Source of the DNA: Pantoea agglomerans NBRC 102470
GTDB lineage: Bacteria > Pseudomonadota > Gammaproteobacteria > Enterobacterales > Enterobacteriaceae
NCBI RefSeq assembly: GCF_001598475.1
Contig: NZ_BCZA01000001.1
Coordinates: forward strand, 186,001-250,000
Reading direction: 5' to 3'
Length of the DNA stretch: 64,000 nucleotides
This document shows positions 49,126 to 60,400 of the stretch, in pieces (positions within the stretch are counted from its first letter, which is position 1; every line of letters begins with the position of its first letter). The notes under the pieces are model-generated. The model saw only the letters and a program-made list of their open reading frames with translations, had not been told where the DNA came from and ran no database searches. The position numbers and the translations under genes were made by a program.

Positions 49126-49653
49126 ATGTCCTGGAGAAGCCCCTGAAACAGACGCTGGCGCAGGAGAGTGCGATATCGACTAAAGCAAAATGCATTCATA
49201 ATTTTGACTAAAGTAAAATTTTATGAGCATGGCAGGGTAGTATGTTGGTGATGCCTGAAATGCGTACCATTAATAACAAGAGAGTAACCGTAAGAATATT
49301 TGCTATAGCCAGAAAACTTTTCAGGTAACGAGTTCGGCTACTTCAGTTCCGTCGTTAGCCCGGCTACAAAGCTGGTCTCTGACGCGCTGAACGAATGGCT
49401 AATTCCTTGTTATTCATTGGCTAAAAATATCCGTCTCTGCGCCTTTAGCTAATCCCGGCGATTCGCCGGACTCAGCAATCCCTGAGTTACGGGTAATTAC
49501 TGGTACTTTTTTAAATGGCCTGTCTCACTAACTTTTGTAAGTTTAGTGTAAGTTTTTCTATAATTTTTCTTGTGGTTTTTGATTCCAGCGGCATAATGTG
49601 CGCAGGAAAGCAGTAATATACATTTTGTTACAACTTAACCACACGGATCGGTT
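49126..49653. other. A+T-rich gap upstream of the CDI locus
   Basis: 528 bases without a gene, more A+T-rich than its surroundings. It contains two direct repeats GACTAAAGYAAAAT at 49178-49191 and 49206-49219 (28 bases apart), a CCGGCGATTCGCCGG hairpin near 49456 and a possible promoter for cdiB. The function of the repeats is unknown; spacing near 28 bases places them on the same DNA face within about half a turn. Confidence 0.5.
49535..49564 (+). promoter_or_regulatory. Possible promoter of cdiBAI
   Basis: TTGTAA-N18-TATAAT in the A+T-rich region. The -10 is perfect and the -35 is partial. The start point, about 49571, gives an 80-base leader to cdiB. Confidence 0.45.
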
Positions 49654-51372
49654 ATGCAGCCCCAAAAAAATGGAGTTTTAACAACGCTGGCACCTCTGCT
49701 TTGCGCTCTGCTGATTAACACCCTGCCAGTTTGCACTGTGCAGGCGGCACCGGGTGATGAGCAATTACAGCATCAGCAGGAGCAACAAAAAGCGCGTCAG
49801 CAACGGCTGATGCCACAGGTGCCTGATGTGCGTCTCTCAGAAACGGTTCCGGCACCTTCCCACCTGACGTTCCCGCAGGAAACACCCTGTTTTGTTATTC
49901 AGCAGGTCACTCTGTCCGGGCAGGAGGCGCTGCCGCACTGGGTGCCTCTGCAGCGTCTGGCCAGTCAGGCCAATGGTCGTTGTCTCGGCGTAAAAGGCAT
50001 CAGCCAGTTAATGAGCACGCTGCAAAACCGGCTGATCAATCATGGCTGGGTCACTACGCGCGTGCTGGCTCCGCAGCAGGATCTGCGCCAGGGCGTGCTG
50101 CAACTTCTGATAGTGCCTGGCAAAATCCGCAGTGTGGAACTGTCACCCTCATCATCCCGCTATGTCAGCCTGTGGCCGACATTACCCGCCCATGCAGGCA
50201 ATCTGCTGGATTTACGGGATATTGAACAGGGGCTGGAAAACCTGCAGCGTCTGCCGACAGTAGAGGCGCATATGGCGCTCCGTCCTGGCCTCAATCCGGG
50301 TGAAAGTGACATCGTGATTGAACGCACGCAGCGCCGTTTCTGGCGACTCGGCGCATGGCTGGATGATTCCGGCACCGAAAGTACCGGGCGCTATCAGAGC
50401 GGGATGATGCTGGCGCTGGATAACCCGACCTCCCTCAGCGATCTCTTCTACCTGACCGCCAGTCGAGACCTGGGATTTGCTGGCAGAAAAAGCAGCAAAA
50501 GCCTGTCGGGACATTACTCGGTGCCTGTGGGCTACTGGCTGTTTGGACTTACCGCCAGCGACTACGACTACCATCAGACAGTCGCCGGTTACAGCCGTGA
50601 TTTTCTTTACGCCGGAAAGAGCCGCTCGCTGGATGTGCAGGCCAGCCGGGTGATCTACCGCAATGCCGCCGCCAAAACCACCGTCAGCGCCGATGTGCTG
50701 GTTAAAGAGTCGCGCAACTTCATCAACGACACCGAAATCAGCAGCCAGCAGCGCCGTACCAGCGCATGGCGACTCGGCCTGTCACACCGGCACTATATCG
50801 GTCCGGCGACGCTGGACGCCGGTGTCAGCTATCAGCGTGGTACACGCTGGTTCGGTGCGCTGCCCGCCTGGGAAGAGTCATATCAGGACTCTACCTATGC
50901 CACCGCGCTCTCTAAAATCCTGACCTGGCAGGCGGGACTCACCACGCCATTCGCGCTGGGGAATCAGCGTTTAAGTTACAACATCCAATATCGTCGCCAG
51001 ATGAGCAACACCCCGCTGACACCGCAGGATGAGTTCGCGATTGGCAACCGCTGGACGGTGCGCGGTTTTGATGGTGAACGCACCCTCAGTGCCAGTCGCG
51101 GCTGGACCGTTCAGAACACGCTGGCCTGGCAGACGCCGCTGCCCACTCAGGAACTTTATCTGGGTGCCGACTATGGCGAGGTGGGCGGCAACAGCGCCTC
51201 CCAGGGTGGACCTCTGGGACGACATCTGGCGGGCGGCGTCATCGGATTGCGCGGCGCGATCACGCCCGCCAGCCTGAGCTACGACTTTTTTGCCGGGATT
51301 CCTCTGTCGAAACCGGACGGCTTCAAAACCGATCCTGTCACCTATGGTTTCAGCGTGAACTGGAACTACTAA
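49654..51372 (+). CDS. cdiB: Two-partner secretion outer-membrane transporter (CdiB/ShlB type)
   Basis: A 572-residue outer-membrane protein that exports its partner CdiA. The signal peptide (about residues 1-32, ending VQAAP) is followed by a Gln-rich linker, a POTRA domain ([18 protein letters not shown] ... [26 protein letters not shown]), and a barrel. The conserved VRGF of the transporter loop is at residues 469-472 ([12 protein letters not shown]). The C-terminus ends in an aromatic strand (YGFSVNWNY). Two Cys (PCFV and GRCLGV) in POTRA are usual for ShlB/FhaC relatives. cdiA starts 39 bases later. Confidence 0.93.
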   Translation: MQPQKNGVLTTLAPLLCALLINTLPVCTVQAAPGDEQLQHQQEQQKARQQRLMPQVPDVRLSETVPAPSHLTFPQETPCFVIQQVTLSGQEALPHWVPLQRLASQANGRCLGVKGISQLMSTLQNRLINHGWVTTRVLAPQQDLRQGVLQLLIVPGKIRSVELSPSSSRYVSLWPTLPAHAGNLLDLRDIEQGLENLQRLPTVEAHMALRPGLNPGESDIVIERTQRRFWRLGAWLDDSGTESTGRYQSGMMLALDNPTSLSDLFYLTASRDLGFAGRKSSKSLSGHYSVPVGYWLFGLTASDYDYHQTVAGYSRDFLYAGKSRSLDVQASRVIYRNAAAKTTVSADVLVKESRNFINDTEISSQQRRTSAWRLGLSHRHYIGPATLDAGVSYQRGTRWFGALPAWEESYQDSTYATALSKILTWQAGLTTPFALGNQRLSYNIQYRRQMSNTPLTPQDEFAIGNRWTVRGFDGERTLSASRGWTVQNTLAWQTPLPTQELYLGADYGEVGGNSASQGGPLGRHLAGGVIGLRGAITPASLSYDFFAGIPLSKPDGFKTDPVTYGFSVNWNY

Positions 51373-51411
51373 ACCTTTTATCGATATTGCTGACAATGGA
51401 CTGTGCGCATT

Positions 51412-54400
51412 ATGAATAAACTCTGCTATCGCCTTATCTTCAACCGGATTCGCGGCATGTTAATGGTGGTGTCTGACATCACCCGTAGCGGCTATTCACG
51501 TGTTGCCCGAAGCCCGAAGCGCACCTCATATGCAGAGGCGAGGGTGCGGATCTCACCGCTCAGCTTTGCACTCTGGCTGGCAGCGGGTGTGGTCAGTCTG
51601 CCGGTGCAGGCCAACATTGTGGCAGACAGCAGCGCGCCGGGCAGCCAGCAGCCTACCGTCATGGCCACCGCAAATGGTCTGCCGCAAATCAACATTCAGA
51701 CGCCCAATAGCCAGGGTGTTTCCCGCAATCAGTACAGCCAGCTCGACGTTGATGCGCGCGGCGCAATCCTGAACAACAGCCATCAGAACACGGCTACTCA
51801 ACTGGGTGGCATGGTGGCGGCTAACCCGTGGCTGTCAAAGCAGGAAGCGACGGTCATCCTCAACGAAGTCAACAGCCGTAATCCCAGCCAGCTTAACGGG
51901 TTTATCGAAGTAGCTGGTAAGCGGGCTGCGGTAGTCATTGCTAACCCGTCAGGCATTACCTGTAACGGCTGCGGATTTATCAACGCCAGCCGCAATACGC
52001 TGACCACCGGACAGGCGCTGATTGAAAACGGCCAGCTCAAAGGCTTCGATGTTAATGGCGGCCGAATCAATATCGAAGGTCAGGGCCTGAATGACAGCGA
52101 TGCTGACTACACCCAGATCATTGCGCAGTCGGTAGCGGTTAACGCAAAAGTTCATGCCCGCGAACTCAATGTGGTCACAGGCAGGAACCAGGTTGCGACC
52201 GAAGGTACCGTCACTACGGTGAAAGCGGATAATGGGACGACACGGCCTGAGTTTGCGCTCGACGTCGCAGCTATTGGCGGCATGTATGCCCATAAAATCA
52301 CCCTGACCGGCACTGAAAAGGGCGTTGGCGTGCGTAATGCCGGTGAACTGGGAGCCAGCGCCGGTGAACTGCACCTGACCGTGGATGGCAGACTGGAGAA
52401 CAGCGGCACGCTGCAAAGTCAGGCCGCGCTGCAGATAGCCAGCAATGGCGACCAGGAGAACCGCGGCAACATCGTGTCACAGCAGGATGTCACGCTGGCC
52501 TCCAGCGGCACGCTGCGCAACAGTGGGCTGGTGAGCGCAGGCCGTAACGCGACGCTCTCCGCCAGCACCATTGAGAGCACCGCTGAAAGTACGCTGGCGG
52601 CAGGCGTTGGCGGCAATGAGACGCTGAGCCAGCCCGGTAATTTGCTGCTGACCAGCCAGGGTGAGCTTAAGGCGCGGGGTAAAAACCTGGCGCACGACCA
52701 GATTCAGGCGCGGGGCAGCCGGGTCGATCTTGCCGGGAGCCAGACCTCAGCCGATGCTATCGCGCTGACCTCTACGCAGGCGGATATCAGCACCCAGGGC
52801 GCCACGGTGGCGGGCCGTACACTCGGGATTCAGGCTGCGACGGCACTTAACAATGATGACGGCAAACTGGCGGCGGGCAGCCTCGCTGTCGCGGCACAAA
52901 ACGTCAGTAACAATCGCGGCCTGCTGCGGCAGCAAAACCGCGAAGCCCTGACGATCTCCACGGGGTCGTTGCTTAACAATCAGGGCACGCTGAGCAATGA
53001 AGGCGATACCCGGCTGCAGGCAGAGCATATTGAAAACCGCAGCGGGCTCATCGCAGGTAACGGTGACTCACTGCAGCTGGATACGCCATGGCTGGATAAT
53101 CAGGGCGGCACCGTGCAGCTGGCGGGTAATAACAGCGCGCTGAACCTTAATGCGACCCGGCTGGAGGGCAATCAGGGCAATCTGCTGTCAGCGGGTGCGT
53201 TAACGCTCAGCGGCGACAGGCTCGATCTCTCACAGGCACACACCCAGGCAGAGGCGCTGACGCTGAAGGCGGGCACGCTGGATCACCGTCAGGGTCTGCT
53301 GTCGCAACGTGGCGCTGGCGAGATGGCGATCGCGGTTTCGGGTGACACAGACAACCGCGATGGGCGGATTGAGAGCGGCGGTAATCTGCATTTTGCATCA
53401 GGCTGCCTGGATAACAGCGGTGGCACGCTGCTGGCTGCGGGCAGCGGCGATCTGCAACTGGATGTTCAGGAGTTCCTGACGAACGCGCAGGGTGCGCTGC
53501 AGGCCAGTCACAATCTGCAACTCACCAGCGCAAGCCTGGATAATCAGCAGGGCCTGATTGCTTCAACTGGCGGTGACGCTACGCTGATGACCCGCGAGGC
53601 TATTGATAACACCCAGGGTCGCATCGAAGCGGGTCAGCAGGTCACTTTGCGCAGTCAGGCGCTGGATAATCAGCGTGGAACCCTGCTCGGCCGCGGCGTG
53701 ACCATCGACACGCAGCAGGGTGAACTGAACAATACTGGCGGTAACCTGGTCGCCCGTACCGATCTCAGCATTTCCAGCGGGACAACGGACAATCACAGCG
53801 GTCTGATCCAGTCAGGCGGCGATCTGACACTTGATACCCACGGACAGGCGCTGATTAACCGTGACAGCGGTAAAGCAGGGATAATCAGCGGTGGCGCACT
53901 TGCCCTTAACAGTGGCGACCTGGATAACCAGAACGGCGTCATCGCCACTGCCTCGGCGGCCAGCATCAGCAGCGGCCTGCTGACCAACATTGACGGCACA
54001 CTGATGTCTGATGGGGCGCTGACGCTGAAGACCGGCGCGCTCGACAATCAGCGAGGCTTATTACAATCGGGTCAGGCGCTCTCACTGGATACGCACGGCG
54101 CGCAGCTGAACAACAGCGCCAGCGGCGATCGCGGGGGCATTGTGGCGCGCGGCAATCTGCAACTCTCAACCGGAAAGTTAGCCGGTGATCACGGCGTCAT
54201 TCAGGGGCAAAACCTGGTGATCGATACGCAGGGCCAGGCCGCTGATTTCAGGTCTGCTCTGCTCAGCGCCAGCGGCGAACTATTGCTGAGCAGTGGCGCG
54301 CTGGATAACAGCGGCGGGCGACTGCAGTCCGGCGGTGATATGCAGCTTAATACGCACGGAGAGGCGCTGAATAATGCGGCATCAGGCGGCGTTATTGCGG

Positions 54401-57400
54401 GGGCTAATCTGCATATCAGCAGTGGTGATCTTGATAACAGCACGGGCTCGCTGGTCTCGGCGGGCGCTATGCGGCTCACCAGCGGTGGACTGAACAACGT
54501 CGATGGGATTATTAATGCCGATCATGGATTAACGCTGGAAAGCAGCAGCGTGGATAACCAGCGCGGCCTGCTTCAGTCGGGTGAGGCGCTGTCCGTCAAC
54601 ACCCAGGGCGGCGAACTGAATAACCGCGACAGTGGCGAACGCGGTGGCATTGTTGCAGGCGGCGATCTGCTGCTCTCCAGCGGCCAGATTGATGGCCGTA
54701 GCGGGGTGATGCTGGGACAGAATATTCGCATCGATACTCATCAGCAGACCTTCGACCACCAACAGGGTCAACTGGGTGCTAAAGGCATCCTGCAACTGGA
54801 TAGCGGACTCCTCAACAACCGGGCAGGCAGGATTGAGTCGGGTGGCGATCTGCAACTGGACACCCACGGCAACAGCCTGATCAATCGTGAGAGCGGAGCC
54901 GCAGGCGGCCTGTTCAGTGCGGGCATGCTGAAGCTCTACAGCGGCGCATTGGATAATCTGCGCGGCTTCATCACCGGTCATAGCGGCGCGCAGGTTGTGA
55001 CGGGCGATATCAACAACCAGTCCGGCACGCTGACGGGCGGCAAAGGGCGGCTCGATCTCACCAGCGGGGAGCTGCAAAACCAGGGTGGCCTGTTACAGGC
55101 TGGCAGCGACATGACGCTGAACACCCAGGGGCACGCCCTGATCAATCGCGACAGTGGTGACCAGCGCGGTATCGTTGCCCTCAACAGTCTGGATCTGCGC
55201 AGCGGGGCAATTGATAACCAGGCGGGTTTCATTGCCGCCGGACAGCAGGCATCACTCAGCGCCAGTGAACTGAACAATAGCCAGGGGCAGGTCGCAGGCA
55301 ATGGCGGGCTGACTTTCAACGGTCAGGCGCTGAACAACAGTGACGGTAAACTGCAGTCGGCGGGGGATATCACCCTCACCACGGCAGGTCAGACATTGAC
55401 TAACCAGCGCGGACTTATTGCCGGTGCCGGTAACCTCAATATTGAAAGTGGTGCGCTGGATAACCAGCAGGGACAGATCCAGGGTGGCACCGATCTGACG
55501 CTCAATGCGGGACAAAATGCGCTGCTTAATCAGGCGGGCAAACTCCTTTCGGCAGGTACGCTATCGCTGACGGCGGGTCAGTTGAACAACAATGACGGCC
55601 TGGTGCAAAGCGTCGGCAACGGCACCCTGTTGCTGAGCCAGCAGCTGGATAACCGTAGCGGGATGATTCAGGGCGGCCAGCAGATGACGATCACCACGCC
55701 ATCGCTGATCAACCGCGATACACGACAGAGCGGTAAAGGCATTGAAGCGGGCAGTTTAACCATCGAAACCGGCACGCTGGACAACAGTCAGGGTGCTCTG
55801 CGCGCAAAACAGAGGCTGGCGCTTACCGTGCAACAGGCACTGGATAACGTCAGCGGGCTGATCTCGTCAGCGGATACGCTGACTATTCAGGACTCAGCCC
55901 AGGGGCAGGCGCTCGCCATCAACAATCAGCAGGGCACGCTGATTGCTGATAAAGAGGCGCAGATCAACGCAGCTTCCCTGAGTGGCGACGGACAGGTGTT
56001 GTCGCAGGGGAATCTCGGCATCACGCTGGCAGGTGATTTCCATAACCTCTCAGAGGTCAAAGCCAACGGTACGCTGCGGCTGACGGCGGGCGGAAACGTG
56101 ACCAACGACGGCACCCTTGCTGCTCAGCAGGCGCTATTCCTTACCGCGCAAAATATCAGTAATCAGGCAAATGGCGAGATAAGCGGCGGGCAGACCGAAA
56201 TTACGGCAGCCGACACCCTGAACAATCGCGGTCTGATTGACGGCGGACTGACACACCTGGTGGCGGGCGTCCTGAATAACAGCGGCACCGGCCGTATCTA
56301 TGGCGATCACATTGCCATTGCGGCTACGCTGCTCAACAACCTCAGCGAAGCGGGCAAAGCGGCGGTGATTGCGGCGCGGCAGCGACTGGATATTGCGGCT
56401 GGCACGCTGAACAACCGCGACCATGCGCTGATCTACAGTGATGGCGATCTGCACATTGGCGGCCAGCTGGATACGAATAATCAGGCCACCGGACAGGGGC
56501 AGCAGCTCAACAATGACGGGGCAACAATTGAGGCGGGGCAGGATGCCACGATCAGCATGGCGGAAATCAACAATACCAACCGCCACCTGACCACGCAGGT
56601 CGTTACGACCGAAGATAGCCAGCATCACGACGCGGTGCTAAAAGGCCACACCGATCGTTTTGACTGGGCCGGCGTGGATACCAGCAAAAAAAACAAGTAT
56701 GGCGTGCACACGGCAAAAATGCCGGATGGCACCAGCGGCAGCGAGTTTTATGAGTATGACTACCGGCGGATAGTGAAAGAAACCCAGATTCAGGAGAGCG
56801 ATCCGGGCAAGATTCTGTCGGGCGGTAACATGACCTTTAGCGCCGGTCGTCTTAACAACCACGACAGCCAGATTGTCGCGGGTGCTGTGCTCGGCGGTCA
56901 GATAGGCGAGCTGAATAATCAGGCGACAAAAGGAACGCGCGTTACCACGGACGACGGGAAATCGGTTCGCTGGTACGCGAAGAAGAAGAAAAAGAAACTG
57001 GGTGGAACCAAAACGTCGCAGGGCAAAGATAAGAAAAACTACCGCCCGGCGCCCGTGACGGAAACCATCGATCTGCAGACACTGAGCTGGCAGGCGAATG
57101 CCGCGCCGCAGGGAAATGGCTATCAGACCGGCAACCGCCAGCAGCAGGGCGTCACAGCGCAGGCTGACCGCATCGGCACACCTGCTCTCCAGCAGGCGGT
57201 TGCGGCGGTTGCGCTGAGTGCCACGGATAGCGGCAGTGCGTTACTGCCAGCCGGATTACGCTATGACAGTGCGCTGACGCTGGACAAGCTCGGCAGCCTC
57301 AAAGACCGGCCACTGCTGTTACCTGCGGGGCAACAATTCTCGCTGACACTGCCAGCAACGGTCGTCGATGGACAGACGATTACGCCGGTGATCCGCGCCG

Positions 57401-60400
57401 TCTCACCTGATATCCGGCTGCCGGATAACAGCCTGTACCAGCTGCAACCTGGCAGTGACAGCCATTACCTGGTCGAGACCGATCCGCGCTTTGTTAATCA
57501 GAAGCAGTGGCTCAGCAGCGACTATATGCAGAACGCGCTGACCACCGACAGCAGCCGGATCCTGAAGCGGCTGGGCGATGGTTATTACGAGCAGCGTCTG
57601 GTGCGCGATCAGATTATTCAGCTGACCGGCAACCGCTATATCAGCGGGTATGGCAGTGATGAAGATCAGTATCGCGGACTGATGAATAATGGGGTAGCCT
57701 TCGGCAAAGCCTACGACCTGGAACTCGGTGTGGCGCTGACCCCGGCGCAGATGGCGCTGCTCACCAGCGATATCGTCTGGCTGGTGAATCAGACCGTGAC
57801 GCTGCCGGATGGCACACAGCAGACCGTGCTGGTACCGCAGGTTTATGCGAAGGTGAAAGAGGGTGACTTAACCGGCGACGGCGCGTTGATCGGGGGCGGT
57901 AGCGTGGCGCTGAATGCCCGCAACGACATCACTAATAGCGGGACCATTAAGGGCCGCGACGTGACGCAGCTGACGGCGCAGTCGCTGACCAACAGCGGCT
58001 ACATCAGCGGCAACACGATCAATCTCACCGCCCGTCAGGATATCACTAACCTGGGCGGCGTCATCAGCGGTGATAAGCAGGTGTCGCTGCTGGCCGGACG
58101 GGATATTACCAGCCAGTCAACGTTGCGCGGCGACGGTACCGACCGCTGGATAGATCGTCCGGCCGGTATCTACGTGCAGGGCACCGACGGTGCGCTGACG
58201 CTGAGCGCGCTGAACAACATCACCCTGGCCGCCAGCGATATCGGCAACGCCGGAGAGAAGAGCACCACGAAGATTCAGGCGGGCAATGACCTGACGCTCG
58301 GCACCCTCAGCACGCAGCACACTGAAAATGACAGCTGGAACAGCAGCAACTACCGCCGCCTGTCACAGCAGAGCGATGCCGGGTCACGCATCACCGCCGG
58401 CGGCGCGCTGCAGCTGAGTGCCGGACAGGATATCCGCGCTACGGCAGCGGACGTCACGGCGGGCGGGGCACTGACCGCCAGCGCCGGACGCGACATCGTG
58501 CTCAGCGCGGGCAACAGCCGTACCGATCTCACCGAACACAGCAGGCAGTCAAGCAAAGGGCTGCTGTCGGGCAGCAGTCTGGAGACCCACGACGAACTGC
58601 ACAGCAGCGAGGCGCTCAGTACCACGCTGAGCGGCGACAGCGTCCGGCTTCAGGCGGGCCGCGACATTGCAGTAAAAGGCAGCAACGTCGCCGGTACGCA
58701 GGATGTGGCGCTGACCGCGGGTAACGATCTTAATCTCAATAGCGCGACCACCAGCCTGAATGATCTGAAGGGTAAACGTGAAACCCATTCAACCGGGCTG
58801 GATCGCACGACGCTGACCAGTGGCGGCGACGTAGCACTTAAGGCCGGACGCGATCTCAATAGCCAGGCGGCAGGCATCGCCGCAGACAAAAACGTGACCT
58901 TGCAGGCGGGGCGTGATGTCAATCTGCTGGCGGCTGAAACCGGTTCTGGTAATAGCTACAAATCCGGCAAGAAGGTTGAGATTAATGAGTCGGTACGCCA
59001 GCAGGGCACTGAAATTGCCAGTGGTGGGAGTACGACGGTTAAAGCGGGTCAGGATGTTAACAGTGAAGCGGCTCAGGTTACGGCCAGCGGTAATATCGCA
59101 GTGGGTGCCGGACGCGACATCAACCTGACCACCGCCACTGAAAGCGATTATGCCTACAAAGAAGAGACCAAAACCAAAAAAGGAGTTTTGAGTAAAAAGA
59201 CCACGCATACCATCAGCGAAGACAGTGACACCCGTGAAAATGGCACCTTACTGAGCGGCGACAATGTCACGCTTAATGCGGGCAACAATTTACTTGTCCA
59301 GGGTTCTCAGGTCGTGGGCGATGGTACCGTAGCGCTCAGGGCCGGTAACAACGTGAATATCGTTGCTGCGACCAACACGGACTCAACCTGGCGTTTTTCG
59401 GAAACTAAGAAAAGCGGCCTGATGGGAACCGGTGGCATTGGCATCACGGTAGGCAGCAGTAAATCGGTCCATAACTTACGTGATAAGGGCACCACCCAGA
59501 GCCAGAGCGCCAGCATTGTGGGTAGCACAGGCGGTAATGTCAGCATTGTTGCGGGCGGACAGGCTCATGTCAGCGGCTCAGATCTGGTGGCGGGACGTGA
59601 CCTCGCCATTACCGGCGACAGCGTGATCATCGATCCGGGTCATGATAAACGGACTCATGATGAACTGTTTGAGCAGAAAAAAAGCGGCCTGACGCTGGCG
59701 CTCTCCGGGGTGGTGGGTGAAGCCATTAATAACGCGGTTGCCGCGGCGCAGACATCGAAAAAGGAGAGTGACGGTCGCCTTGCTGCCCTGCAGGCTACCA
59801 AAGCCGCGCTTTCAGGCGTGCAGGCCGTGCTGGGCGGGCAGCTGGCGGAAGCGAGCGCCGATCCCAACAACGGCCTGGGCGTCAGCCTTTCCCTGACCAC
59901 ACAGAAATCAAAATCGCAGCAGCATCAGGCGTCCGACAGCGTCGCCGGATCCACGCTCAATGCCGGTAAGAATCTTTCCATTACCTCTGCCGGTAAGGGC
60001 CGTGGCGAGCACAGCGGCGACATTCTTATCGCCGGCAGCCAGCTGAAAGCCGCAGGTGACAGCAGCCTCAATGCTGCCAGGGACATTGTGCTGAGCGGGG
60101 CGGCCAACACTCAGGAAAGCAGCGGTAAAAACAGCAGCGGCGGCGGCGGCGTGGGCATCAGTTTTGGTGCCGGACAGGGCAGCGCGGGTATCAGCATTTT
60201 TGCCAGCGTTAACGGCGCCAAAGGTAAGGAGAGCGGCAACGGTACGCGCTGGTCTGAAACCACCCTGGACAGCGGCGGCAGGGTAAGCCTGAACAGTGGA
60301 AGAGATACCACGCTCAACGGCGCGCAGGTCAGCGGGAATCAGGTGACGGCCGATGTGGGCCGGGATCTGACCATCACCAGCCAGCAGGACAGCGACCGTT

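Noticed and set aside
53851..55398. CRISPR-like or transposon repeats in cdiA
   Set aside because: Repeats are in frame and code for a beta-helix, with divergent copies; this is protein repeat structure.
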